NCBI GenBank assembly: GCA_949316235.1
Contig: OX438748.1
Span: 5,397,001-5,461,000 of the forward strand
Origin: Oegoconia quadripuncta
Lineage: Eukaryota; Arthropoda; Insecta; Lepidoptera; Autostichidae
Length of the DNA stretch: 64,000 nucleotides
Reading direction: 5' to 3'
The notes below the pieces were generated by a model. That model did no database searches. It was given only the letters and a program-made list of their open reading frames with translations, and was not told where the DNA came from. The number at the start of each line of letters is the position of its first letter. Within the stretch, counting starts at the first letter, position 1. Both the position numbers and the translations under genes were made by a program. Shown here one piece after another: positions 20,754 through 31,456 of this stretch.

Positions 20754-20970
20754 TGTTAGTTATTATGTATCTATTTAGATTTAATTTTATTTGATATCGG
20801 TATTAATATACGTATTTTTTAAGAACAATATTTATTTTTCCTTTTAGATATTGGATCGTAAACGCATAGTTGCTCTACAAGACAATGGAGTAGTTAGCAT
20901 ACAGACAGCCTACTCACCGAGTTCTTGAGTCACCTTTGTCCTTTTCTACCCAGCTTTCCTACCCAGCAGA
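20754..20970 (+). other. 3' flank of the 854-codon gene
   Basis: AT-rich sequence after the TAA stop. No exact AATAAA is seen in the first 150 bases; AATATA and ATTAAT variants are present. The true polyadenylation site is unresolved. Confidence 0.35.
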
Positions 20971-21214
20971 GGTTTCTTTTACCTTTGGAGGCATGGAAAT
21001 TTAGGGCTCTAAATGAACTAAACTTTGGCACATACTAGAATTCCGTGGTGTGAATTCTGGAGTGAAGGACATCCAATTTCAGTGTCATTGTTACCTACTT
21101 CCGAATATATATACGTTTATACCGAAAGCCAGCAAATACCTATGCCTCAGATTGCCTATCTTTGCTTCAGATGCTTGATTTTAGGGTTCCATGCTTCCAA
21201 AGGTAAAAGAAACC
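20971..21214. repeat. Inverted repeat downstream of the gene
   Basis: The left arm GGTTTCTTTTACCTTTGGAG then GCATGGAA (20971-20998) is complementary to the right arm at about 21187-21214, with one mismatch. The CATGGAACCCTAAAA motif type is common at the ends of dispersed lepidopteran repeats, which is general knowledge rather than shown here. Confidence 0.7.
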
Positions 21215-21384
21215 ACTATAGGATTATTTTGTTGTCCGTGTGTTTGTGCGTCAAAGCCCTTTTTTTTAGAATTGGAATGAGATATCAAGTTCAAATTAAT
21301 CTTATTAATTTCAAATCCTGTGTGGAATTACTACGAGGCAAAGATAATTTTTGCTTCGTAGCTTGAAGTTTTCCTACCTATACT

Positions 21385-21870
21385 TACTTTAGTAACTTAT
21401 TGGTAATCTGTGCCTATACCATTGTCAAATTTTGTACCGACAAACTTAAATGTATGTTTAGTTACTTAGACCACTCAATTACATTACCGGCCAATATAAT
21501 TTTGTCGCGGCATTGGATAAATTAGGATTTCTTTTTAAATAGAGAATAAATCAAAATAATCGCTTTGACCTGAACTCGAGAAGCCTAAAGGCTAATTATA
21601 AACAATATATAAATAGTTTTAATTACAATTATTTTTGTGAATTTCAAATTATTGATAAAAACGTCCACTTTTCTTATAATCGTGATTTCTGTAAAATAAC
21701 CCTCCTCAAAGCTATTTATAATTAGCTTTTAGGCTTCTTTAATGCAGGTCCTAGCGATTTTCCATAATTCTTTTTAAATTCCAAAAGATCTCTTAATTTT
21801 TCCAATGAGTCCGCCACGACAGAATAAACCCTCTTAATTCTGAGAAGGATTGGAATTTTCGGATTTATAT
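21385..21870. mobile_element. Foldback element, copy 1
   Basis: Internal inverted arms GAAGCCTAAAGGCTAATTAT and ATAATTAGCTTTTAGGCTTC (near 21579 and 21718) sit between weaker outer arms (GTCGCGGCATTGG left, CCGCCACGACAGAATAAACC right). The same architecture appears at 41685-42370. Confidence 0.6.
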
Positions 21871-22559
21871 AAAACATTGTAGCACATGCTACAAGATTAA
21901 AAATCAAAGTTGCGACTTCGTATATGCTACGGCCTCGCTCTAGGGCAGTTTATATACATTTACTTAAAAAAGCTGCAGTATAGTAAGTTGTATTCCACAC
22001 TGGCCTATCCGGTAGCATCGAGCACTAATCACAGTGACGAATTTATTGGTTGTGATCCGGCCACCCGACCGGGGGAGGGCCGGGTGAAATATGGCATATT
22101 TCGGCTAGCTCAGGTGGCCACGGCGCCGCAGATAATCTGTCATTATCATTAGGTCCATTGCCACTTAGCAAATTGAGCAGTCGGACTTTGAAGGATTTAC
22201 GAGACCTATATAATAAATACATCGAATTCTCTCTCTGTCTGTGTCTCTCGTCATATTCTCAGGGTCGTGGTCATCAAAATTAGTGATGATTGGAATCACC
22301 TCTTTTCCTGTCCGGCCAGGCTTTCGCTGCAAGAAGCGTTTGTCAATAGTCGGAAATATTTATTTCATATGGCACAAGTATCACTTGTATTTTTTTATAA
22401 ACTAAAGCTTGAGATTCCCTAGAGAAATATGTAGATTTTGGGTTATAATTTGTAATTCGACAAAACAAGGAAAAATATACCTACCTATTGTATAATTAGA
22501 CTGAATATATGCTTGCTTATCATCCAAATTATCAGAAATATTATTATGGTCATTTGTAA
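21871..22559. other. Gene-free stretch
   Basis: A GC-richer patch lies at 22050-22135 with no supported exon. Otherwise AT-rich. Confidence 0.35.
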
Positions 22560-22690
22560 ATAATAATATTAAATATCTTTGCACATACAGCGCCATCTAG
22601 TTCCACACTAAACAACTAGGCTTATATTATGGATACCAGATGGTTGATAAACTACACAAATACTTTTTTATTTTGTAAATAAATAAACTA
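22560..22690 (-). mobile_element. SINE-B, 3' fragment
   Basis: ACAGCGCCATCTAGTTCCAC, then GGATACCAGATGGTTGATAA and a T-rich run, is the reverse of the SINE-B tail region. Confidence 0.82.
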
Positions 22691-22839
22691 TGTTTAATGC
22701 TGATTTTAGATTTATTTTAAGGCAATTTTGAATGTCTACTGGAACCTTTTATAAAACTAGATACATTGCTAAACGATTTAGTGACTTTTTGTAAACGTCT
22801 GACATGAACAGCAAGTTTTATATACGAGTATATTATTTA

Positions 22840-23060
22840 TTTCGATTACCAATGTAATCAATATCGTCGTCGATTACGTTCTAACGTGTGATTGATCGGC
22901 AAGTCGCTTGTTCGGGAAATAAAATTTTTCTCATTGAAAAATTCCCATTTTAAATTCCAATTGTTCTCATTGGACAATTCCAATTTTTAAATTAGCCAAC
23001 CAATTAGCCGTTAGAACGTAATCGATTACAATATCGATAAAATTAAATAACATCCCTACA
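22840..23060. mobile_element. MITE with ATCGATTACGTTCTAACG arms
   Basis: GTCGATTACGTTCTAACG (22870) is matched by its reverse complement CGTTAGAACGTAATCGATTAC (23011). The match extends outward through an AATATCGAT-like motif to a TTATTTA-like end. The centre contains ATT/AAT-rich direct repeats. Related to 1065-1176. Confidence 0.65.
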
Positions 23061-24001
23061 GATATCCACAAATCCGCAATCATTCCAATACGAGCAACTG
23101 TATGATCATAAATTAACCAAACCCGTGGACAATTTGTCCGTTAATCCGCTGTCAATCGGGAATTACTTGGACAATCGCCGGTAATCCCACAACATTGCCG
23201 CTATTTGGGACTGGGCCACTATTTATTGCGGGCTGGTCACCCCACCCGATTAGTCTTCCTTGAGAGACTTCACTGGATGTAATTTATGACATCTGCTTGT
23301 AATTAAAACACGTAAAATTTCGTTTTCTGGACAGTCTGAGTCGCGCACCTAAAGTTCCATATAAACTTATAACCATCACGGGAATCTAATCTGATTTATG
23401 TCTGATTCATTCGAAATGCTATTTTTACAAACTATTATTTAGCTTACAATGTTCATAAAAATCTGTAACTAAAGGCTATCTTAGAAACGCCTGAACATAT
23501 TTCCACCAAAGATGGCAACAATTTCAGCCACGAACAGGCTAAGCCTTCAAACTCCCATCATCCCTTTGCGTCCAGGATTAAAAAGGTACTTAAAACCTAC
23601 TAAATTCATTGCGCGATTCAGTCCAGAAAACAAATGCACCAAATGATTTATTCACCTATCCAACAACTAAACACCCAGAACGATATAATCCTGGCAAATT
23701 AAATACACATAAAGCACAGAAGGCCGGCGGCCCCGGTCGGAGGTCATCTCTGATTTATCGGATACCCGGATCAGTTGGGCAAATCCCCCTGATAAAGTGC
23801 CTGGAGTGGACTGGATGAATTTGCATTTTTATAGAAATTACTCGATACTAGCTTTACTTTTATACATAGACATATATTTATTTAACACCACACTATAGCA
23901 ACAACAAACATCTGGTCAAGACAATATTACCAGAGTAGTAACGTTGCGAACAAAAGCACCTGTAATAAAACGACCTACTTCAAAACTGTGCAATTTACCG
24001 A
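23061..24001. other. Gene-free stretch
   Basis: Holds a GC-richer block at 23100-23260 and a short open frame at 23609-23818 without recognisable domains. No supported gene. Confidence 0.35.
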
Positions 24002-24322
24002 TTTTTTTTTTGTGCACAACGGGTTGTTACTTGACCTCAATCACACCTGATGGAAGATAAAGCCAAAGGTGGAAGCGTACTGACCCGGAGACCCCAACAC
24101 ATTAGGAGGACTGGCTATCTTATCTCTGCCAACCGGAACGCATCAATGCTATTAACATTGCTGCTTGGCGGCAGATTTAGATAAGATGATGGTAGCTAGC
24201 CAGGCGGACATTTAAAATGCCCTATCACCAACCAAACCGAGTACTTAAACATGTACCCCGCTGGGGATCGACCTCCGAATCGTATGCCCAATGTTGTTTA
24301 CATTGAGCCACGGAGGCGGTTA
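24002..24322 (-). mobile_element. SINE-A, full length
   Basis: T-run, GTGCACAACGGGTTGTTACT, AGGAGGACTGGCTATCTTAT, the CTTGGCGGCAGATTTAGATA block and the head to ATTGAGCCACGGAGGCGGTT. It is nearly complete, with small deletions in the tail and head. Confidence 0.92.
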
Positions 24323-24817
24323 AATTATAATTTTGTAATAATGTATTCTTAATTGTGAAGATTTTCTTTTCAACTCATGCTATGGGAACTTGTTTGTGTT
24401 TTAGATGTTATGATTCAACAATTACACTGTTCTCCTTACTGTGCGAGTTTCCCAAGGTGGGCGGTAAAATTGTTTTAAAGGACATCATTGTCAATATGTC
24501 CTTGGTGGGCGGAATGTCCAATCTTTAGGTAGCTAAATAGTTTTGTATATAAAGTGTGTTTAGTTAAAGTGTGAACCAATAGATGGCGTTAGAGTTTTCG
24601 TTCATCAAAAAACATTCCCACAAAAAGTACTTAGTATTTTTATTATTTTGTACTTTTTCTGTAATTTCTTGGTATAATGACATATAATATAGTAAAAAGA
24701 ACTTAAATTTACATCTTGTATAAAAACCATCACACACAAGCACAGCTAGCATATCTTAATCGAGGTGACATAATTCGTAATTCTTTCATTCATTCTATAT
24801 GCCCTATAGCGTCTCGA

Positions 24818-25115
24818 TGACTCAGCGATTAAGACGCGGTCTACCAACTTGGGAGGACCGGGTTCGATTCCCAGACAGGCCATGTACCAGTGAGTTTTTA
24901 AATTTAATTTAATTACTTATGTGCATTTATGCTCTTAAACGGTGAAGGAAAACATCGTGAGGAAACCTGCATGCCTGAGTAATGAAAATTCAAAAGCATG
25001 ATAAGTCCCCAACCCGCATTGGGCCAGCGTGTTGGACTATGGCCCATATTCCCTCATATACGAGGGAAGGCCTATATCCCTGCTGTGGGATGTTTACGGG
25101 CTGAGATGATGATAT
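24818..25115 (+). mobile_element. SINE-C, full length
   Basis: The tRNA-like head has an A-box-like TGACTCAGCGATTAAGACG and B-box GGGTTCGATTCCC. The body follows: AATTTAATTACTTATGTGCA, GTGAAGGAAAACATCGTGAG, AACCCGCATTGGGCCAGCGT, ACTATGGCCCATATTCCCTC, and the 3' end GTGGGATGTTTACGGGCTGA with a GATGAT tail. Confidence 0.9.
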
Positions 25116-26058
25116 GCCCAATGACGCGCCGGCGAATCTTTCTCAACCGAGTCGTGATGAAGTTATGCTAGCCGTGCAGATTTCAAATACATACAAATAG
25201 GTTCATCGTTTTTGGCGCTACAATGCCACAGACAGAGGCAGACAAAGGTATACAAACATACAGACAGACATAAGCTTCAAACTTATAACACCCCTCTTTT
25301 TACGACTAGGGTTAAAACACTTAAACAACCTAAAGGTGTTCAAGATTGCAATTCAGCAACCGTCGAATCGTCACATATGCCCCTTATTATTACTTTAAAA
25401 AGCCGATCTGTCTAGAATCTGCACCTAATCTCCTTTATTATCAGAAGATTTCATCTAAAGTCTTCACAAAAAAAGAAGTGAAAAGTAATGAATTTATTAA
25501 CTTTTATCAACAGTTGCCACCACAACAAACCGCAAAGAAAAACTCCTTAAATTACCCCGTTGACAGTGTCTGAGGCACAGAGACCGCCCCCGACGATGGC
25601 CCAGCCTTGTACCGCTATAATTCACGCAATCTCCCCCTATTTGCTCTGAAATCCAAGATTCCCTGATACCCATCCCTAAACCCTTGTCACAATACCGCTC
25701 TCCCAAAACTTTCCCCAAAACGTATCGTTTTGTAAGCAAATGTTGCTGCGACAAGGTGGTATGTGTGTAAGCAAATAATTCCCGTCTCTAATTGAAGTGG
25801 ATAGGTGTGTTCATAATTAAAGGAGTGTAACAAGCTCCCTGGGGAGGTCTCGCTCGAGATAGCTCCACTCCTCGGCAGATGTCTGGTGAAAAACGGGATT
25901 ATAGATAACTGGAAATACGTGCTCAAAGTTGGTGCTGATTATGATCTTAGGAGTTGTGACTGTGCTGATTTTACCGTGGTGCCCGTGGATTTAGTGCCCG
26001 TGGATTTTTTTTGCGCAAAGTAAATTTGTGTTTGTAGAGATAAAGTCTTGTTTATAAC
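25116..26058. other. Gene-free stretch
   Basis: The region 25560-25900 is more GC-rich. Overlapping short frames on both strands lack recognisable motifs, so none is called. Confidence 0.35.
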
Positions 26059-26275
26059 TTTTTACCCGACTGCCCAAGATAGGAGGGTAATGTTTTTCGA
26101 GTGTATGTATGTCCGTTCCTTTGGCGCATCCTGTAAACTAAGGTCTTCACCGATTTTGAAGTGCATGGTGTCGCTAGATTCGGCTTGTACCCACGGTGTT
26201 ATAGGATACATTTTATGGTATAAAATCCAACATCACGTTCGCAAAATTCAAAATATATTGTCGGGTTTTTTGATT
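26059..26275 (+). repeat. Repeat E
   Basis: TTTACCCGACTGCCCAAGAT, AGGAGGGTAATGTTTTTCGA and TTGAAGTGCATGGTGTCGCT match the copy at 35275-35440 over about 150 bp. Confidence 0.7.
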
Positions 26276-26345
26276 TAAAAAAAAATATAGAGTCATTTAG
26301 GAAAAATAGTGATAAACATAATGTCACTATAATACTATTATAAAA

Positions 26346-26612
26346 AACCGCCTCCATGGCTTAATGCGATTCGGAGGTTGCGGGTTCGATCCCCAGCGGG
26401 GTACATGAATAGTACTCGGTTTGGTTGGTGGTAGAGCATTTTAAATGTCCGTCTGGCTAGCTACCATCATCTTATCTAAATCTGCCACCAAACAGTAGTG
26501 TTAATATCATTCTTGTGTTCCGGTTTCCCAAATAAGATGGGGTTTCCGGGTCAGTACACTTCCATCTTCGGCCTCATCTTCACTTAGCAGGTATGATTGA
26601 GGTACATAAAAA
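26346..26612 (+). mobile_element. SINE-A, slightly shortened
   Basis: Complete head AACCGCCTCCATGGCTTAAT...GGGTTCGATCCCCAGCGGGG, then body and tail to an A-run. The TGTTGTGTTCCGG region lacks the GTTGTCAGAGATAAG block. Confidence 0.9.
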
Positions 26613-27216
26613 AAACTCAACCATGAATTTCAGTTTACAGTTTACTTGCACTAATCATTTGTCTTCCCCAAACTTCATACCCTTTACGGCAGCCAAGTAA
26701 AGAAATAAACATTATACTCACTTCCGAATGTTCCCACAAACATCTCGTGCACAACGTATACCTCTATTTATAGAGCTCCCGATGTCAACTAACCAAATAA
26801 GACAAGGAATTTTAGTCACAAATCGTCCAGCCACGTTTGGTCCGTAGATACACTTACCTCACTTGACTTTTATAAAATGCAGAGAGGTCAATGTAAAATG
26901 GACGGTAACAAATTGCACGCAAGGGGAGTTAAACAAATTAATCACAAGGTCCAATTTCGCGGAAAACAATGTGGGGGTGAGGTATGGTAGGAATGGTAGG
27001 ATTTTGTTATTGCTGTACAGTACTCTTCTATACGACGGGTGATGAAATAGTAGTAACCAAAAACTTTATTCAGATTTTACGTGGAATAAGAAAATCTATA
27101 AAGATACCTATATAGGTACCTATGCATTTTTCGAGTGATATTGGTAGGTTTGAAAAATAGACTGGTCATGTAAGTGAAAATAAACGTGTAGCAATATCTA
27201 GTCTCTCCAAGGACTA
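26613..27216. other. Gene-free stretch
   Basis: No supported gene or repeat. Confidence 0.35.
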
Positions 27217-27347
27217 AGACCCGTTTTACAGAATACTCAGGTCAAGATCTCTACTTAAAACCAGTTGAAAAGGGATGGATAAATTCATATTTTTACGGAA
27301 AGAAATGGTTGATAATAATTCTCGGTATCGTTCTGTAATACGAAGCT
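27217..27347. mobile_element. 131-bp TA-flanked MITE, second copy
   Basis: Ends AGACCCGTTTTACAG and CTGTAATACGAAGCT are inverted repeats flanked by TA (27215-27216 and 27348-27349). Length equals that of the 17652-17782 copy. The two diverge in the middle. Confidence 0.65.
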
Positions 27348-27349
27348 TA

Positions 27350-28559
27350 GATCAGTAAAAGAAAGAGCTTTTTCTAAATCTCGGAGTTTAATGAGCCATA
27401 GAGTTACTCAATGGATTCCATAAAATCTTAACTGGATATGCACATATGAATCTGACTGTATTAATCATTACTCCACAAATTTATTAATTACTTGGTTTGA
27501 GTAGATACTTTCACTTGCAAATTACTGCAGCATCAAACACTACTCTAAAGTTTGATAAAGTCGCGGATGAAGACTGCACGGCCTAATGTAACTGAGAAAT
27601 AATTCGTCCAAATTGCTTCCAACCCGCAACCCTAACAGTCAGAAGTGTATTGTATGACACAACAAATATTTATCCCATTACGTGTGAGGCGTGAGCACGA
27701 CTTCAACGAGCAGTATCCGGCAAGATGAGACGCATTCTAATAAAGACACATTGTGCACGTTATGTTGTGTGCAATATAAAAAATATATAATTAAGAAAAT
27801 TTTTAATGAAATTTTTAAATTTTAATGTAAATTGATATGGGACAAGTTCCTGCAATAACATTTTATTATTATTATAAGATGTTACCCGAATTGAACGGAT
27901 TCATTATACTTATAACATAAAATGAAACCTGTACGATCACCTCGATCGTGCATTTTCTCACCTCAGCAATTCCATAGTATTACACTTTTCATTCACTCAT
28001 AATTCACATTCGCCCATCATACAGTAACCACATTACTGTTAGCATTTTTTATAAATAAATCAAGTAATTATTATCAAGTTTATCTTTGTTCCTGCATCAT
28101 CAAATCAGCAACATCTATCATGCTGATTAAGTCGAGCAAGGGCTCATACATAATGGTCCTTCGAGAATTTAGTGATTTTGTGTTTTTCTCATGTGGTAGG
28201 GAATCGGTCCCCTGGCCTAACAATCGAGTCTCACCAGGTGGATTGAGAAGGCACACACAGCATACAGGGGAGTACTTAGGCACTAGACACGAAGTAGCAA
28301 AACTATATCAGCTAACAAGAGCATTTATCAAGCAAAAACAAGAGCACTCTCAAGTTATCAAGTAGATAGCAAGTACTCTACTGATTATTTGGAAAAGTTT
28401 GAAGATCGCTTTCGTTATACACCGTTCAAGAATATGACTCATATTTATTTCCCAACTTACCAATTTGTCCCCTAAATCATAAAGAATCACCAAACCCTTA
28501 CACCTGGCGGAACAAACCCTGACCACTGCAATAATTAAAAAGAAACACCGGAAGTAGTT
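27350..28559. other. Gene-free stretch
   Basis: AT-rich with short frames on both strands around 28080-28365 that overlap each other and carry no motif. No gene is called. Confidence 0.35.
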
Positions 28560-28900
28560 CCGCTCTGCTTCCCTTCACTTCCGGCGGACCGCTATTGGTT
28601 GATGTCACCTTTGACCCCACCCCACCTGCCCCTGCATTTCACCCACGTATATAGAACACCCTATATGTGAACTCTCCCTTGTGGAAGTTCCGTGGTCTTT
28701 TGTTTTATGTTACGAAATATACCCGTAAAAGTGTCAATTCGTTCTGCCGCCAATTAGTATAGCAGATTCTGTAAGCACAGCCGCAAGTCGCATCTGAATC
28801 CTCAATGGGACCCGACTACGACACGACCCTTTTCATGGTCAGTGAAAATCTCACCGCGGATTGAGATGCGAGGCGACAACTTACAAAATTACGACGCTAC
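28560..28900 (+). promoter_or_regulatory. Promoter-like, GC-richer patch
   Basis: A CCAAT-type ATTGGTTGATGTCACC (28593) lies about 50 bp before a TATA-like ACGTATATAGAAC (28644). About 150 bp further down is CTCAATGGGACCCGACTACG, a good-context ATG opening a 19-codon frame with a possible donor GTCAGT inside it. This could be a promoter and first exon, but no downstream exon is recognised. Confidence 0.25.
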
Positions 28901-28940
28901 TCCGGTGTGGGAGGTTGAGACACAGTATGCATAACTTCAC

Positions 28941-29175
28941 GACCATTATCCCAAATGGGGTGGTCAGCGATATCCCAAAAAAATATTTGGGTGTTCCAAA
29001 CATTAAAAATTTAATAATTAAAACACACACAAACAGCCGCGTTTCACCTTTCGAAATATACAGAAGCCCATCGCTCTTGAAAGGGGTGTAAATCTATAGA
29101 TATGTTTTGGTGGAAAGTCCTTTAGTTGCCTTTTACTACACCAATGGGAAAAAAGGGGTTGGTTCTATTCTTTTT
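28941..29175 (+). repeat. Repeat D, plus-strand copy
   Basis: ATTATCCCAAATGGGGTGGT, TTGGGTGTTCCAAACATTA, GTAAATCTATAGATATG and GGTTGGTTCTATTCTTTTTA are the reverse complements of the blocks in 11868-12150. Confidence 0.7.
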
Positions 29176-29889
29176 ACGTTCCAAAACCTGAAAGATAGTA
29201 ACATTGCTTATTTGTATGTAGGTACCGACTCTATCATGAGAACTTGAAATCTTTTCAACACGACGACGGTCGGAGATTTCGAGAACTTGCTTCGCTTGCA
29301 TGTGTCTCGTGCTTGCATGTGATCTCGGACCAGTGTTATTTTAACCTTGCTAAAGGTAGGCTAACTTTAATGTTGCTTTTTTTTATGGCCGCAACCAGAT
29401 ATTGATGAACTTTCATATGAATGCCTCGGCCTACATTCACACGTTGTCTATCAATGCCTCTTTTGCCGGCAGGTGCAGTAATGTACTATACCGTAAAACG
29501 TGTTTCAGAGACCAAGATACACCTCTTCAAAAGTTCAAAAACAATACAGTGCAGTCGTAGTTGGTTAAGTGGTAATAAATCTCGTGGATGCTCTCCAGGG
29601 CTGATAAACAAATTAGTGCTGATAACTAGGGGACTGACTCGACGTCATATTTCATTCTAGATAACAAAGCTTTGAACCAAATATAGCTCGGACAGGAGTT
29701 CTTGAAATACATTGCACATAAACTTAGTGAAAATGACTAACTAGCGAAATTGTCAACCTAGCGAAACTATCTAATGAGTAAACTAGTGAATCGGTGTGAA
29801 ATTGACGAGGAAGAAAACTGACCAGTGGTACGAGTACCCTGATAAACTGACCAATGGTAGGCTGATAAACGACCAATGGTAGGCTCCCA
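29176..29889. other. Gene-free stretch
   Basis: Contains a short local duplication: CTGACCAGTGGTACGAG and GATAAACTGACCAATGGTAG, GCTGATAAACGACCAATGGT (29818-29882). No gene. Confidence 0.4.
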
Positions 29890-29892
29890 TTT

Positions 29893-29985
29893 GACGACCT
29901 GTTTGGTGTAGTGGTTAGAAACCCTGACTGGTATACCGGAAAGTCGCGGGTTCGAATCCCGCTAGAGGCATATGTTTGTACCATG
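29893..29985 (+). mobile_element. SINE-B, tRNA-like head only
   Basis: ACGACCTGTTTGGTGTAGTG, GTCGCGGGTTCGAATCCCGC and CATATGTTTGTACCATGAAT. At about 29990 the SINE sequence stops and the TATACAGGGTG-type sequence begins. Confidence 0.82.
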
Positions 29986-29989
29986 AATA

Positions 29990-30065
29990 ATACAGGGTGA
30001 AATTTAATTCATGTAATTCCTGTCCGCTGGTGACTCCACTCCTGATTACGAAAACCTTTCCACTT
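29990..30065 (+). mobile_element. TATACAGGGTG-family fragment
   Basis: TACAGGGTGAAATTTAATTC, ATGTAATTCCTGTCCGCTGG and TGACTCCACTCCTGATTACG match 54750-54830 closely and 12825-12900 more loosely. Confidence 0.7.
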
Positions 30066-30221
30066 TATATCCTTATATCTCATTCATTATCACTTCTTGG
30101 CAAGTGTGATTAGGGAGTTCACCGCAAAGCTACGTTAGCCATCTCCGAGCGCACGAGCGCCAAAACGACTAGGAGTCGAAATGGTCGCCATGGTCGTAAT
30201 CTGTCCGAAGTATCAGTCAAA

Positions 30222-30480
30222 TGACGAGCGGTTGGTGTAGTGGATAATGACCCTGTCAGCAAAACGGGAGTGACCCTGTCAGCAAAACCTACGGTTGCGG
30301 GTTCGAATCCCGCCAGGTGGAAAATGTTTGTGATGAATACTAACATTAATATTCCCGAGTCATGGATATTTATATAAATGTTTATGTATGTTTATATCCG
30401 TTATTCAGTATCCATAGTACAAGCTTAGCTTAGTTTAGGACTAGATGATTGGAGTAAGTGCCCGAAAAATTTATTATTTA
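30222..30480 (+). mobile_element. SINE-B' with an internal duplication
   Basis: Head GAGCGGTTGGTGTAGTGGAT...GGTTGCGGGTTCGAATCCCG, then CCGAGTCATGGATATTTATA, GTATCCATAGTACAAGCTTA, TAGGACTAGATGATTGGAGT. The motif TGACCCTGTCAGCAAAAC occurs twice in the head, a local duplication that disrupts the tRNA-like fold. Confidence 0.87.
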
Positions 30481-30483
30481 CTG

Positions 30484-30713
30484 GCTTTTCGCCCGCGGCT
30501 TTGCCTGCGTGGAATAACTTTATCGCAGATATGTTTAATTTGTTTATCCGGCGTGAACTACTCACTTTATCAGGATAAAAAATATCCTATGTCCTAATTA
30601 AGGGCATATTCTACCTTCATACCAAATTTCATCCAAATCCGTTCAGCCGTTTCGCCGTGAATGAACAACAAACAAACATCCAAACTTTCGCATTTATAAT
30701 ATTAAGTTAGATT
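30484..30713 (+). repeat. Dispersed repeat (CTTTTCGCCCGCGGCTTTGC family)
   Basis: Starts at the quoted motif and ends AACTTTCGCATTTATAATAT. An inverted relative is at 31047-31227 and a 3' fragment at 44118-44215 (AATCCGTTCAGCAGTTTAGG, GGCATTTATAATTATTAG). No protein is encoded. Confidence 0.65.
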
Positions 30714-31046
30714 ATATCAATTTTAATCAATCAGTCCTTATAGTGATTGTACAGTGATTTAACTAAATTGATTTAAATCCTCCATCACCTTTGTCTTTGA
30801 GGCCTTTGCAGTGGGAAATAATTTAGGTTTAATGACATCACTGCACGATTTGAACCCGTACCCGTACCATTAAACTATTCCTTCCACCACTGAGCGCATA
30901 TTTCAAACAATTAGACGTACCAATCGCGGCCAATTTGAGCCTCTATGACTGCCGCCATGTCGCTGACATTGTGTGTTAATAAGTAATTTCATGAAGTGTC
31001 CGATTATAACTTAAAGTCCATGTTAACCAACCATAATCCAACTAAT
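30714..31046. other. Spacer between inverted repeat copies
   Basis: No gene. It is flanked by oppositely oriented copies of the same dispersed repeat. Confidence 0.4.
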
Positions 31047-31227
31047 ATTATAAATGCGAAACTTTAGATGTTTGTTTGTTGTTCAATCACGGCTAATCGG
31101 AGAAACGGATTTGAATGAAATTTGGTATATAGGTAGAACATATCCTGGATTGAGACAAGGGATATTTCTTATTCCGATAAAGTGAGTAGTTCTCACGGAA
31201 TAAACAAAAGCGGGCGGAAAGCTAGTA
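31047..31227 (-). repeat. Dispersed repeat, inverted copy
   Basis: ATATTATAAATGCGAAACTT...GAAATTTGGTATATAGGTAG...GATAAAGTGAGTAGTTCTCA matches the reverse complement of 30484-30713 with deletions. Confidence 0.62.
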
Positions 31228-31369
31228 CCGTTTAAAACTTGCTACGCATATATTTACAATCGACTCGCCACAACATTAAACAAAGTTCCTCCCTTTCAAA
31301 GTACGCTGGATTGCTGACACATTTCAGCCTCTTATCTACTTGTACCGCCCCATAAGCAGCAACTCCCAA

Positions 31370-31456
31370 ACCTCCCAACTTATTTGAGAGACTGGCTATC
31401 TTGTCCCAAACAGCCGAAACGCCACAATTCTGCTTGGCGGATGACTTAGATAAGAT
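31370..31456 (-). mobile_element. SINE-A, 3' portion, left of the LINE insertion
   Basis: ACTTATTTGAGAGACTGGCT, CAAACAGCCGAAACGCCAC and GCTTGGCGGATGACTTAGAT end at AAGAT (31452-31456). The SINE resumes on the far side of the LINE at 34519. Confidence 0.85.

Noticed and set aside
25497..25754. 85-codon minus-strand frame in a GC-richer patch
   Set aside because: Overlapped by equally long frames on both strands, with no recognisable motif.
29893..29970. tRNA-like sequence as a possible tRNA gene
   Set aside because: It has A- and B-box features, but the same head plus SINE body occurs at 43803 and 63703. It is a SINE-B head.
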